Assembly: GCF_006346325.1 (NCBI RefSeq) | Contig: NZ_VDYR01000002.1 | Coordinates: 1 to 64,000, forward strand | Reading direction: 5' to 3' | Origin: Sphingomonas japonica | GTDB lineage: Bacteria > Pseudomonadota > Alphaproteobacteria > Sphingomonadales > Sphingomonadaceae | Length of the DNA stretch: 64,000 nt | Shown here: positions 7,767-17,191 of the stretch, in pieces | Layout of the letters: each line of letters opens with the position of its first letter | How positions within the stretch are numbered: position 1 is the stretch's first letter | Made by a program: the position numbers and the translations under genes | The notes under the pieces: generated by a model | What the model was told of the DNA's origin: nothing | Databases searched by the model: none | What the model saw: only the letters and a program-made list of their open reading frames with translations

Positions 7767-9568
7767 CGGGCTTGCGCGGCGCACACGATCGAGCCGAACG
7801 GGGCGATCCGTACCCGCACGCTGCCGGGCACGCTGACTGCTTCGGGGCAGTTGCCATGCAGGCGCTCGAACCGCGTCACGCCCGTTTCGACGACGACGTT
7901 GGCGGTGATTGCCTCCGGGCTGGTATTGAACGCGATCAGATATTCGCGATCGGTTTCCGGATCGAAGCGGCTGACCGCGAACAGCCCCGGGCCGTCGTCG
8001 CGATAGGCACGCGTGACCTGACGCCCGCGCGTCAGTGCCGGATGCTGCGTGCGCAGCCGGGCGAGCGCGGCGATCGAGCGGAACAGCGGATGACCCGGAT
8101 CGAACTGGTCGGCGTCGTGGCCGCGCGTCGTTCCCACCAGATCGTCCTCGAGATAGGTCGCTGTCTTGCTGGCGAACATCGTCTGGCGTGCATCCTGATC
8201 GTTGCCCTTGCCCGCGAACCCCTGTTCGTCGCCGTAATAGATGGTCGGCACGCCGCGCAGCGTCAGCAGCATCTCGTGCCCCAGCCGGGTCCGCGCCAGC
8301 AGTTCGGCATCGTCCGCCTGCGGGTTGGCGCGCCTGACGAACATCGCGAACCGGCCCTGGTCGTGGTTGCCGATGAACGTCGGCAATTGCAGCGCGGTCG
8401 CCTCCCCCCCGGCATAGACGGCGTCGCCCCAGAACAGCTTGGCGAGCGCGGCGGTCGGCTTGCCCTCGGCGACGGTCTGCTGGACCGCGGTGGCGAAGGC
8501 GAAGTCGAGCACGCTCGGCAGCTTATCGACGATGGTGTGGCGCTGGAGCAGGCCGATCTCGAGTTCGCTCCATGCCGCTTCGCCGAAGATGTGGAAATTG
8601 GGGATGCCCTTCGCCTTGGCGCGCGCCAGCATCGCCGGGGTGAACGCGGCCCAGAATTCAGGGTTTACGTGCCGTGCGGTATCGATGCGAAAGCCGTCGA
8701 TGCCGTAGCGGTCGATCCAGTCGCCATAGATATCGATCATCCCTGCGACCACTTCCGGGCTTTCGGTCGCCAGGTCGTCGAGCCCGACAAAATCGCCCAT
8801 CGTCGAGCTTTCGTTGGAAAAGGTGGTGTTGCCGCGATTGTGATAATGGATCGGGTCGTTGAGCCACGCCGGCACCTTGATGTCGCGCTCCTCGGGCCGG
8901 ACCTTGACCGTATAGGCGAAATTGGGATCGGTGAGCCTCGCGAAATTGTCCTCGGTCATCACCTGGTCGCCCGCAAAGCCGCGGTTGATCCGCCGTCCCT
9001 CGATGCCGCCGCGGGTCGCATAGGGAAAATCGGCGACGCTGCGATAGGGGCAGGCGTCCTTGCCTTCGCACTCCTCGAAATACAGCACGTCGGCGGTGTG
9101 GTTGGCGATGATGTCCATATAGACCTTCATGCCCCGGGCGTGCGCCGCGTCGACCAGCGCCTTGAAGTCCGCCTCGGTGCCCAGGTGCGGATCGACGGTG
9201 GTGAAGTCGGTGATCCAATAGCCGTGATAGCCCGCCGATTCCTGCCCCGTCCCGCCCTGCACCGCCTTGTTCTTGAACACCGGCGTCAGCCAGATCGCGG
9301 TCATGCCAAGCGACTGGATATAGGGGAGCTGCGCGATCAGTCCCTTCAAGTCGCCGCCCTGGAAGAAGCCCTTGTGCGCCGGATCGAAGCCGTGGGTGAG
9401 GCGATCGCCAGCGATGCCGCCGCGATCGTTCGCGCGATCGCCATTCTCGAACCGGTCGGGCAGCACGAAATAGATCACTTCGTCCTGCGGCAGACGCTGG
9501 CGCAGGTCCTGCGCGGCGGCGGGGGCGCTCGCGAGGGCCGCGGCGAGAAGGATGAGCGGTCGGATCAT
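7763..9568 (-). CDS. Exported GH13 alpha-amylase family enzyme
   Basis: This 601-residue glycosidase has a signal peptide (residues 1-20, ending APAAAQ), so it acts in the periplasm or at the cell surface. GH13 catalytic residues are present: Asp296 in GFRIDTARH, Glu330 in FHIFGEAAW and Asp403 in GNHDQG. The calcium/substrate region DIIANHTADV is followed by a cysteine pair (C167, C173) that may form a disulfide. It should cut maltodextrin or starch fragments before uptake through the neighbouring TonB receptor and MFS transporter. Four-base overlaps join it to the halogenase upstream and the glucosidase downstream. A cyclomaltodextrinase-like activity is also possible. Confidence 0.92.
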   Translation of the reverse strand: MIRPLILLAAALASAPAAAQDLRQRLPQDEVIYFVLPDRFENGDRANDRGGIAGDRLTHGFDPAHKGFFQGGDLKGLIAQLPYIQSLGMTAIWLTPVFKNKAVQGGTGQESAGYHGYWITDFTTVDPHLGTEADFKALVDAAHARGMKVYMDIIANHTADVLYFEECEGKDACPYRSVADFPYATRGGIEGRRINRGFAGDQVMTEDNFARLTDPNFAYTVKVRPEERDIKVPAWLNDPIHYHNRGNTTFSNESSTMGDFVGLDDLATESPEVVAGMIDIYGDWIDRYGIDGFRIDTARHVNPEFWAAFTPAMLARAKAKGIPNFHIFGEAAWSELEIGLLQRHTIVDKLPSVLDFAFATAVQQTVAEGKPTAALAKLFWGDAVYAGGEATALQLPTFIGNHDQGRFAMFVRRANPQADDAELLARTRLGHEMLLTLRGVPTIYYGDEQGFAGKGNDQDARQTMFASKTATYLEDDLVGTTRGHDADQFDPGHPLFRSIAALARLRTQHPALTRGRQVTRAYRDDGPGLFAVSRFDPETDREYLIAFNTSPEAITANVVVETGVTRFERLHGNCPEAVSVPGSVRVRIAPFGSIVCAAQAR

Positions 9569-11061
9569 GCGAATACCCGTTGTGCGAGGGAGTCGAGAAA
9601 GGCGCGGTGCGGCGGCAGCGCGGCGGCTGTGCGCTGCGCGACGGAATGCGCGGCGCCCAGGAAGCCGGCGAGGTCATCGCGCGGCAGCGCGTCGGCGCTC
9701 GGGTGCCACGCCTGCGGGACGATCCCCTGGCCCAGCATCACCTGCAGCCAGCCGGGTTCGGCGAACAGCTCGTCGTCGCGCCGCGACAGCCGGGCGGAGC
9801 TTTTGAACAGCGCGATCTTGCGCGCCAGTTCGTCGGGCAGCGCCATGCTGCGTACCGCGTCCCATAGCGGTTCGCCGACCCGCTGGTTGGCGTGGTAATG
9901 CAGCATTAGGAAATCGCGGACCCGGTCATATTCGACATGCGTCAGCCGGTTATATTCGGCGCGATCGGCCTCGTGCATAGCCCCGCGCGGCAGGAACTGC
10001 AGGATGCGTGCGATCGCGGTCTGGACGAGGTGGATGCTGGTCGATTCGAGCGGCTCGAGGAATCCCGACGCGAGCCCGATCGCGACGCAGTTGCGGTCCC
10101 AGAACGCGTCGCGCTTGCCGGTGGCGAAGCGCAGCGGCTTGGGATCGGCAAGTGGCGCGCCGTCCAGATTGGCGAGCAAGGTCACCGCCGCTTCGTCGTC
10201 TGACAGATGCGCGCTGGAATAGACATAGCCGTTGCCGATGCGGTGCTGCAGCGGGATGCGCCATTGCCAGCCCGCCGAGCGTGCCGTGGCGCGGGTATAG
10301 GGCAATGGATTGCCCGCCCCCTCGCACGGCACCGCCAGTGCGCGGTCGCATGGCAGCCATTGCGTCCAGTCCTGATAGCCGACGCCAAGCGCGTCGCCGA
10401 TCAGCAGCGCAGCGAAGCCGGTGGCATCGACGAACCAGTCGGCGGCGATGCGGCGCTCGCCGTCGAGCAGCAGCGCGGCGATGTCGCCGGTGTCGCTGCG
10501 TTCGACCGAGACGATCCGCCCCTCGTGCCGCACCGCACCATGCGCTTCGGAAAACCGGCGCAGGAAAGCGGCATAGAGCGCGGCGTCGAAGTGATAGGCA
10601 TAGGGCATTGGCGGGATCGGCCCGCGCGGTTCGACCTGCGCGAAGCTGCCTGCCAGCGCGGCGGCGTTGTTGAGCGAATGGTCGTGATAGGGCGCGGCGA
10701 TCCCCTCGGCTTGCCCGCGCAGCCAGTAATGATGGAAATCGACCAGCCCCATGCCGCGCCCGACACTGCCGAAGCCGTGAAGATAGCGTTCGCCCGGACG
10801 CGTCCAGCCGTCGAATTCGATGCCGAGCTTGATCGTGCCCTGCACCGCGCGCAGAAATTCGGCTTCGTCGATGCCGAGTGCCTGATTGAACAGGCGGATT
10901 TGCGGGATCGTCGCCTCGCCGACGCCGACCGTGCCGATCGCATCGGATTCGACGATCTGAATATTCCATCCGGGCAGCAGTTTCGAAAACGCCGCCGCGG
11001 CCATCCAGCCGGCGGTGCCGCCGCCGGCAATCAGGATGGTTCGGGGTAGAGGCGTGATCAC
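9565..11061 (-). CDS. Flavin-dependent tryptophan-halogenase family protein
   Basis: The 498-residue protein has the features of FADH2-dependent halogenases: the FAD motif GGGTAGW (residues 13-19), the conserved lysine at position 78 (TIKLG, equivalent to the catalytic lysine of PrnA), the diagnostic WQWRIP (WxWxIP) at 265-270, and EPLESTS at 336-342. I start it at GTG 11061, with AAAGGA eight bases upstream. The longer frame would run into the TonB receptor gene. Homologues are common next to TonB receptors and glycosidases in Caulobacter and sphingomonads, where no halogenated product is known. Its real substrate is therefore uncertain. It overlaps the amylase gene by four bases. Confidence 0.88.
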   Translation of the reverse strand: MITPLPRTILIAGGGTAGWMAAAAFSKLLPGWNIQIVESDAIGTVGVGEATIPQIRLFNQALGIDEAEFLRAVQGTIKLGIEFDGWTRPGERYLHGFGSVGRGMGLVDFHHYWLRGQAEGIAAPYHDHSLNNAAALAGSFAQVEPRGPIPPMPYAYHFDAALYAAFLRRFSEAHGAVRHEGRIVSVERSDTGDIAALLLDGERRIAADWFVDATGFAALLIGDALGVGYQDWTQWLPCDRALAVPCEGAGNPLPYTRATARSAGWQWRIPLQHRIGNGYVYSSAHLSDDEAAVTLLANLDGAPLADPKPLRFATGKRDAFWDRNCVAIGLASGFLEPLESTSIHLVQTAIARILQFLPRGAMHEADRAEYNRLTHVEYDRVRDFLMLHYHANQRVGEPLWDAVRSMALPDELARKIALFKSSARLSRRDDELFAEPGWLQVMLGQGIVPQAWHPSADALPRDDLAGFLGAAHSVAQRTAAALPPHRAFLDSLAQRVFA

Positions 11062-11128
11062 CCGTTTGTCCTTTAGCGGGGAACCCGTGCCGGACGTCCC
11101 GGCAACGGGTTCCTGCGCCCCCTTTTTG

Positions 11129-13852
11129 CTAGAAGCGGAACGCTGCCCCGGCGAGGAAGCGGCGGCCATAGGTCTGGTAATCGATGATCGCCAGTTCGCC
11201 GCGCGGATCGACGGTCGCGAACGGCTCGTCGGTCAGGTTCTGGCCCTGGACGAAGATGGAGAAGCCCTGGAGCGCGCTGCCTTCCTGAAACTCATAGCCG
11301 ATCTGCGCGTCGATGATCGTCTCGTCGAGGGCCCGGCGCCGGACGCGGTTGGCGCCAAAGCCCGACAGTTCGCCGACGAAGGTCGAGCGATAGCGCACCG
11401 ACCCGCGCAGGTTGAACCCCCATTTCTCGAAATAGCCGGTGCCGTTGGCGACCCATTTCGAGTAGCCGGGAATGTCCTCCGGCGCCTGTCCCGGCGTCGG
11501 TGCGATCTCGGTCTCGGTATAGGACAGGCCGCCCGTCACGCCGAACCCGTCGAGCGCGCCGACGAATTCGCCGAACGGCAAGGTCCCGGCCAGTTCGACG
11601 CCATAGATGCTGCCCCCCGAACCGTTGATCGGAATGGTGGCAAGTCCGATCGCGGGGACGTCGACACCCGCAGGGATGTTCGACGGCGGCGGATAGCCGG
11701 TGTAATCGAACGGCTGTTCGAGGTTGTAGACGTAGCTCTTGAGGTCCTTGTAGAAACCCTGGACCGCGAGATAGCCGGCATTGCCGAAATATTTCTCGAC
11801 CGTCAGGTCATAGCTGTTCGACCGGATCGGCCGCAGGAAGGGGTTGCCGCCACTGCCGTTGATCAGGCCCGCCGCGGTGTCGAAGCCATAGGACAGGGCG
11901 ACGCGCATGTCGTCGAGGCGCGGCCGCTGCACCTGGCGCGCTGCCGCCGCGCGGATGACGAAATCGTTGGCAGTGCGAAGCGACAGGTTGATCGCCGGCA
12001 TCACGTCCCAGTAATCGTCGCCCGTCGTGGTCGGCACCAGCGAACCGTTGGCAGTGACGAAACCCGACGAATGCTGTTCGGTCCAGATCGCCTGGACGCC
12101 GAAATTGCCGGTCAGCGTCGCGCTGCCCACTTCCTGCTCGATGTCCGCCTGTGCGTACATCGTCATCAAGTCCTCGGCGATGGTAAATGCCTTGGCCGGG
12201 ATGTCGAGGCTGGTGTTGAACACCTGCGTGTAGATGCCCGCATCGAGCAACTCGCGCGGATCATAGCTCAGGATCGATCCCAGCCCGAGAAAGCCCTGAT
12301 CGGTCGAACCGAGGATGAACTCGTCCGGGATGACCGCCTCAGTCGCACCGTTCGGGAGGACCAGCAGATACTCGTCGGGGACCAGCGACTTGTCGCGGTC
12401 GGTATAGTTCAACCCGACTTTGACGCCTTTCAGGAAGCCATCGAGTTCCTTCTCGATCTCGACGCGGTACTGCCAGATGCGATCCTCGACCTGCCGATCG
12501 TTGAGATAGCCGGCCTGGACATTGGCGCCGCCCCAACCGAGCGGATCGGTCAGGCGGATCAGGTCGGGATCGGAATAATCGAGCGTCGGCGAAAAGATCG
12601 TGCCCGTGTCGGTCGACACGAAGTCGATCGTGTCGGTGGCGCCGTTGCCCGCGCCATAGCCGGTGCCGGCATAGGTTTCGATGACGATTTCATTGCGGTC
12701 GGTCTTGGAATAGCTGACGTCGAGCATGGCGTTCCAGCCGTCGTCACCTTCCCACTTGTTGTTCCACCCAAACGAATACAACTTTGCCTTGCGCTGGAAG
12801 GAATCGTTGCGGATCACGCCTTCGACATTGGCGAAGCTGCCCGCGGTGACGAACCCGTTCTCACTAGCGGAGACGGTCAGCGGGCTGGCGCTGAACGCCA
12901 GCGGCAGTTCGATGCCGCGCTTGATCTGGTCGTCGTCGAAGTCCGAGAAGAACCCGTCGAACGTCGAGGTGAAATTGGGCGTGGGGCGCCACTGCAAGGT
13001 GCCCGACAGCCCGAGCCGCTTGAGCTGGGTCGAGGTGACATAGGATTTCGACCCGCCGATCACCCCGCCTTCGCCGCCGGGCGCATCGGCATAGCCCCAG
13101 GCATTGAACTCCTGGATTTGGTACGGTTCGTCGAGATAGTTGGCCGACAGCGCGATGCCGATCGTGTCGTTCGCGAACTGGTCGATATAGGTGCCCGACA
13201 CGCGATAGCCGTACTCGGTCGATCCGGCGTTGAGCGCGCCTAGGTCGGCATAGGTGCCGCGTCCACCGATCGCGATCGCGCGGCGGCCGTAATCGAGCGG
13301 GCGCACCGTGCGCAGATCGACGGTGCCCGACAGACCCTGGCCGATCAGGCTGGGCTGCGCGGTCTTGTAGACCAGCACCTGGCTCATGATCTCGGCGGGA
13401 TATTGGTCATATTCGACCGCGCGGTTGTCGCCGGTAGAGGTCTGTTCGCGACCGTTGAGCAATGTCGTCGAGAAATCGGGCGCGAAGCCGCGAATCGAGA
13501 TGCTGTTCGACCGCCCAGAGACGCGTTGCGAGGTCAGTCCGGGCAGCCGCGCGATCGACTCGGCGATCGAAGCGTCGGGCAGCTTGCCGATATCCTCAGC
13601 CGAGATCGACTCGGCGACGATGTCCGATTCGCGCTTGGTCGCGACCGCGCTTTCCAGGGCCGCGCGAAATCCGGTGACGACGATTTCCTCGCCGGCATCG
13701 TCGGCAACCGGCTCGCTGGGCTCGGCGGTCTGGCCGGCAGGTGGCAGCGTCTGCTGGGCGTGGGCGGTTCCCGCCACGGCAAGTGCGGCGGCCATCGCCG
13801 CCAGGCTGGTGCCGCTGCGTCGCGCATCGGCAAAGGTCATCCGGATCATCAT
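11129..13852 (-). CDS. TonB-dependent outer-membrane receptor, probable maltodextrin uptake (MalA-like)
   Basis: This 907-residue receptor has a signal peptide (about 1-33, ending GTAHAQ), a TonB box region EEIVVTGFR, and a plug domain with SISAEDIGKLPDASIAESIA and ISIRGF. The long beta-barrel ends with an aromatic residue (GAAFRF), as outer-membrane barrels do. The plug pattern belongs to the carbohydrate-type TonB receptors of Caulobacter and sphingomonads. It is the first gene of the leftward operon with halogenase, amylase and glucosidase, and it is divergent from a LacI regulator, so import of maltodextrins is the likely role. AGGAGG lies directly before the ATG at 13852. Confidence 0.9.
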   Translation of the reverse strand: MMIRMTFADARRSGTSLAAMAAALAVAGTAHAQQTLPPAGQTAEPSEPVADDAGEEIVVTGFRAALESAVATKRESDIVAESISAEDIGKLPDASIAESIARLPGLTSQRVSGRSNSISIRGFAPDFSTTLLNGREQTSTGDNRAVEYDQYPAEIMSQVLVYKTAQPSLIGQGLSGTVDLRTVRPLDYGRRAIAIGGRGTYADLGALNAGSTEYGYRVSGTYIDQFANDTIGIALSANYLDEPYQIQEFNAWGYADAPGGEGGVIGGSKSYVTSTQLKRLGLSGTLQWRPTPNFTSTFDGFFSDFDDDQIKRGIELPLAFSASPLTVSASENGFVTAGSFANVEGVIRNDSFQRKAKLYSFGWNNKWEGDDGWNAMLDVSYSKTDRNEIVIETYAGTGYGAGNGATDTIDFVSTDTGTIFSPTLDYSDPDLIRLTDPLGWGGANVQAGYLNDRQVEDRIWQYRVEIEKELDGFLKGVKVGLNYTDRDKSLVPDEYLLVLPNGATEAVIPDEFILGSTDQGFLGLGSILSYDPRELLDAGIYTQVFNTSLDIPAKAFTIAEDLMTMYAQADIEQEVGSATLTGNFGVQAIWTEQHSSGFVTANGSLVPTTTGDDYWDVMPAINLSLRTANDFVIRAAAARQVQRPRLDDMRVALSYGFDTAAGLINGSGGNPFLRPIRSNSYDLTVEKYFGNAGYLAVQGFYKDLKSYVYNLEQPFDYTGYPPPSNIPAGVDVPAIGLATIPINGSGGSIYGVELAGTLPFGEFVGALDGFGVTGGLSYTETEIAPTPGQAPEDIPGYSKWVANGTGYFEKWGFNLRGSVRYRSTFVGELSGFGANRVRRRALDETIIDAQIGYEFQEGSALQGFSIFVQGQNLTDEPFATVDPRGELAIIDYQTYGRRFLAGAAFRF

Positions 13853-13984
13853 ATTCCCCTCCTGAAAGGCTGACGCCGTCCCCGCGTCTCACCCTGGTGC
13901 TCGTCGAACATCTTCCCGCATCAGCCGTGCGGTGTTGCTGCTGTGACGCGATGTACCGCGCCCGGGCATCCGCCGAATAGAGCG

Positions 13985-13994
13985 CATACGTATG
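13985..13994. promoter_or_regulatory. Palindrome CATACGTATG between TonB receptor and LacI genes, candidate operator
   Basis: A perfect 10-bp palindrome with a central CG lies in the 289-base divergent gap, about 130 bases from the TonB receptor start and 150 from the regulator start. LacI-family regulators bind palindromes centred on CG, so this is the best candidate site I can see in the gap. No second copy was noticed before the transporter gene. Confidence 0.4.
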
Positions 13995-14141
13995 TCGCTG
14001 CGCGCGCGAACACGCCGCGATCGTTGCAGATCGGCCACAGTCGCTGTCGGCGCGACGCTTTACCGGCCGCGACGCGCACGATAGCATCGCGCAACTGCGG
14101 CCGCTGCCGGACCGCATGGCGTGGAGAGAGGTTGTGGAGGC

Positions 14142-15188
14142 GTGACCCGGACGGTGTCGCAACGGCCGACTTCCTTCGACATCGCCTATCTTGCGGGCGT
14201 GTCGCAGCCCACCGTGTCGCGTGCGCTGCGCGGCAGTGCTTCGGTCAGCAAGGCGACGCGCGAGCGGATCGAGCGGATCGCGCGCGAACTCAACTACAGC
14301 GTCGACAAGAACGCATCCAACCTGCGTTCGCAAAGCGCCAACACGCTGGCGCTGCTGTTCTTCGAAGACCCGACCGCCGACAGCTCGCTGATCAACCCGT
14401 TCTTCCTGTCGATCCTCGGTGCGATCACGCGCAGCGCCGCCAGGGCGGGGTACGACCTGCTGATCTCGTTCCAGCAGCTATCGGGCGACTGGCACACCAG
14501 TTACGAGGACAGCCGCAAGGCCGACGGCATCATCCTGCTCGGCTATGGCGATTACGAACTCTATCGCCCGCGGCTCGAACAACTGGTGCGTCAAGGCACG
14601 CATTTCGTGCGCTGGGGATCGCCCGGCGACGACGCCAACGGCACCACCATCGGCTGCGACAATCGCGCCGGGGGGCGGCTCGCGACCGAGCATCTGATCG
14701 CGCACGGGCGGCGCCGTGTTGCCTATCTCGGCGCAAGCGACGACCATTATCCCGAGTTCCGCGACCGCTGGCTCGGTTATCGCGAGGCGCTCGACGCGGC
14801 GGGCCTCCGCTACGATTCGGCGTTGCAATGCGATGCGATCACGCTGGAGGCGGCAGGCTATGACGCGGTGCGCGGCTTGCTTGCGCGCGGTGTTTCCTTT
14901 GATGCGATCTTCGCGGCCAGCGACCTCATCGCGATCGGCGCGATGCGTGCGCTGAACGACGCGGGCATCGCCGTGCCAGGTACCGTCGCCGTGATCGGCT
15001 ATGACGACATCCCCGCAGCGCAGCAGGCGAGCCCGCCGCTGACGACGGTGCAGCAGGACGCGACGCTCGCGGGACAGGCGCTGGTTGCCGCGCTGCTCGC
15101 GCGGCTGGAAGATCGCGATCCGGCCAGCCGGTTGCTGCCGGTCAGCCTGCAGGTGCGGGCAAGCTGCGGGGCGCATACGAATGCATGA
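14142..15188 (+). CDS. LacI family transcriptional regulator of the maltodextrin locus
   Basis: The protein starts with the LacI helix-turn-helix: FDIAYLAGVSQPTVSRALRG, then VSKATRERIERIARELNY as hinge region. A periplasmic-binding-protein-like effector domain follows (DGIILLGYG, NRAGGRLATEHLIAHGRRRVAYLG, and VIGYDDIPAAQQASPPLTTV near the end). I place the start at GTG 14142 (348 residues), with GAGAGG ten bases upstream; GTG codons at 14121 and 14154 are alternatives. It faces the TonB receptor operon and precedes the sugar transporter by 82 bases. It probably represses both and responds to maltose or maltodextrin. In Caulobacter the equivalent regulator is called MalI. Confidence 0.9.
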   Translation: MTRTVSQRPTSFDIAYLAGVSQPTVSRALRGSASVSKATRERIERIARELNYSVDKNASNLRSQSANTLALLFFEDPTADSSLINPFFLSILGAITRSAARAGYDLLISFQQLSGDWHTSYEDSRKADGIILLGYGDYELYRPRLEQLVRQGTHFVRWGSPGDDANGTTIGCDNRAGGRLATEHLIAHGRRRVAYLGASDDHYPEFRDRWLGYREALDAAGLRYDSALQCDAITLEAAGYDAVRGLLARGVSFDAIFAASDLIAIGAMRALNDAGIAVPGTVAVIGYDDIPAAQQASPPLTTVQQDATLAGQALVAALLARLEDRDPASRLLPVSLQVRASCGAHTNA

Positions 15189-15270
15189 GCGCACCCTGCT
15201 TTCGCGGTCCCCGCTTCGCGCCTAGCATCGCGGCCAAGGATCGGGATGCACCCGGGGCAAGGGGACGAGG

Positions 15271-16752
15271 ATGGACGAAGGCAAGCCGCGCCAGGGCTTT
15301 GGCGGTCTGTGGACGATCTCGTTCGGTTTCTTCGGCGTCCAGATCGGCTTTGCGCTGCAGAACGCTAATGCTAGCCGCATCTTCCAGGCGCTCGGCACGC
15401 CGATCGACGACCTTGCGATCATGTGGATGGCGGCGCCGCTGACCGGGCTGCTGGTGCAGCCGATCATCGGCCATTATTCGGATCGCACCTGGACGCGGCT
15501 GGGGCGGCGGCGGCCCTATTTCCTGGTCGGCGCGATCCTGTGCACGATCGCCTTGTGCTTCATGCCCAATTCCCCGGCAATCTGGGCAGCGGCGATCACC
15601 TTGTGGATCCTCGACGCGTCGCTCAACGTCACGATGGAACCGTTCCGCGCCTTCGTCGGCGACATGCTGCGCCGCGCCCAGCGCCCCGCGGGATATGCAT
15701 TTCAGACCGCGTTCATCGGTGCGGGCGCGGTCGCCGCCAGCCTCGCGCCTGCGATCCTGACCTGGGCCGGCGTCTCCAACGTCGCTCCGCTGGGCAGCGT
15801 GCCCGACACGGTGCGGTACAGCTTCTACATCGGCGCCGCCGCACTGCTCGCGGCGGTGCTGTGGACCGTGCTCGGTACGCGTGAATATGCACCCGAGGAG
15901 ATGGCCCGTTTCGCCGCGGCCGATGGCGAAGCGCCGCCGCCGCTCGACCGCGCGCCGCTGGTCGCGCCAGCCACCGGACCGTGGTGGTTGGTGGCGGGCG
16001 CGATCGCCGCGGCGGTGGCTTGGGCGCTCGGCCTGGCTAACGAAGCCTATCTGGTGGCGGGCGGGCTCGCCGCGTTCGGTATCGCGCAGATCGCGGCGCG
16101 GCGCATCGTCGCGCGCGGCGCCACCGACAATGTCCTCGCGCATGTCGTCAGCGACCTGGCGACCATGCCCGAGACGATGCGGCGGCTGGCGCTGGTCCAG
16201 TTCTTCACCTGGGGCGCGCTCATCATCATGTGGATCTACACCACGCCGGTGGTCGCACTGCAGGCGTTCGGGGCGAGCGATCCGGCATCCGCAGCCTATA
16301 ACGAAGCAGGCAATTGGGTCGGCGTGCTGTTCGCGATCTATTCGGGCGTGGCGACGCTGGGTGCCTTTTTGCTGCCGAAACTGTCGCAGGCGATCGGCAA
16401 GGCGCGCACGCATATATTAGGCCTGCTGTGCGGCGCGGCCGGCTTTGTCGGGCTGTATGCGATCCACGATGCGAGCCTGCTGATCGCGCCGATGATCGGT
16501 ATCGGCATCGCCTGGGCGTCGATCCTGACGATGCCGTACGTGATCCTCGCCGACGCGCTGCCGCAGCACAAGCTGGGCGTGTATATGGGCATCTTCAATT
16601 TTTTCGTGGTGCTGCCGCAATTGATCGTCGCCGCGCTGATGGGTGCGGCGATCACCGCGCTGTTTCCCGCCACGCCGCAAGTGACGATGCTGATTGCCGC
16701 CACGGTGATGACGATCGCTGCCGCCGCGATGCTGAGGGTCAAGGCGGAGTAG
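15271..16752 (+). CDS. MFS sugar transporter, SLC45/GPH-like (MalY-type)
   Basis: The 493-residue inner-membrane protein has about twelve hydrophobic segments. Family signs are GFFGVQIGFALQNANASRIF in the first helix and GHYSDRTWTRLGRRRPY in the loop between helices 2 and 3, the RxGRRRP pattern of SLC45-type disaccharide/proton symporters. In the second half, LADALPQHKLGVYMGIFNFF is typical. It sits next to the LacI regulator and the maltodextrin operon, and is likely to carry maltose or short maltodextrins into the cytoplasm, where the signal-less GH13 glucosidase can act. The ATG is preceded by GGGACGAGG. Confidence 0.9.
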   Translation: MDEGKPRQGFGGLWTISFGFFGVQIGFALQNANASRIFQALGTPIDDLAIMWMAAPLTGLLVQPIIGHYSDRTWTRLGRRRPYFLVGAILCTIALCFMPNSPAIWAAAITLWILDASLNVTMEPFRAFVGDMLRRAQRPAGYAFQTAFIGAGAVAASLAPAILTWAGVSNVAPLGSVPDTVRYSFYIGAAALLAAVLWTVLGTREYAPEEMARFAAADGEAPPPLDRAPLVAPATGPWWLVAGAIAAAVAWALGLANEAYLVAGGLAAFGIAQIAARRIVARGATDNVLAHVVSDLATMPETMRRLALVQFFTWGALIIMWIYTTPVVALQAFGASDPASAAYNEAGNWVGVLFAIYSGVATLGAFLLPKLSQAIGKARTHILGLLCGAAGFVGLYAIHDASLLIAPMIGIGIAWASILTMPYVILADALPQHKLGVYMGIFNFFVVLPQLIVAALMGAAITALFPATPQVTMLIAATVMTIAAAAMLRVKAE

Positions 16753-17191
16753 ATCCTGTCCACGCAGGCGGATGCGGCACCGGCAAGCCTCGCAAGGGCT
16801 GCCGTTTCGTCACGGACCGGCCATCGTTTTCCGGCATATCTGCCCGGGAATGCGCATTTTCGCGCCGAGCGGCCAGACCCGCTGCATCCTGCGGGATTGA
16901 AAACCTAATTCGCCTTCGATATGTCTGAGTTAACGGCGCAGAGCAGGGGATGGTGTTGACGTTCGAGCCTTTCGTCGGTGCGCGGTGTGGCGGCGCTGCG
17001 GCATCCGGTTCAGGCGTGATCGCTGCGGCGTGCGCTGTCGTTCGCAAGGCCGAGCCGCCGACGATCTGGATAGCCCGTGCGCTGCCGACGCCGCATGCCT
17101 GGCTCCGCCATCGCCGCGACCGAAGATATCGCATCTGACAAATGGTACCGCCAGCGACCTGGCACACCGGGCGGCGACGAAGGGACGAGGA
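16753..17191. other. 439-base intergenic region without a supportable gene
   Basis: The gap lies between two genes on the same strand and separates the maltodextrin and arabinose modules. Short frames are open in several phases, but none has a credible start, composition or protein pattern. The right end should hold the promoter of the arabinose operon. A candidate operator is listed at 17143-17156. Confidence 0.5.
17143..17156. promoter_or_regulatory. Candidate LacI-type operator before the arabinose operon
   Basis: TGGTACCGCCAGCG lies 35 bases before the araD1-like start. It agrees at 9 of 11 defined positions with the TGGTAnCGnTAnCA pattern that I recall for xylose/xylan operators in Caulobacter and Xanthomonas. 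The comparison is from memory, and the second half is degenerate. Confidence 0.3.

Noticed and set aside
6123..9898. Long plus-strand frames (627 and 708 codons) opposite the two GH13 genes
   Set aside because: Low-complexity shadow translations; catalytic residues of both glycosidases lie on the minus strand.
11062..11169. N-terminal extension of the halogenase into the TonB receptor end
   Set aside because: A GTG with a good ribosome site sits directly before the FAD motif, and the extension has no conserved residues.
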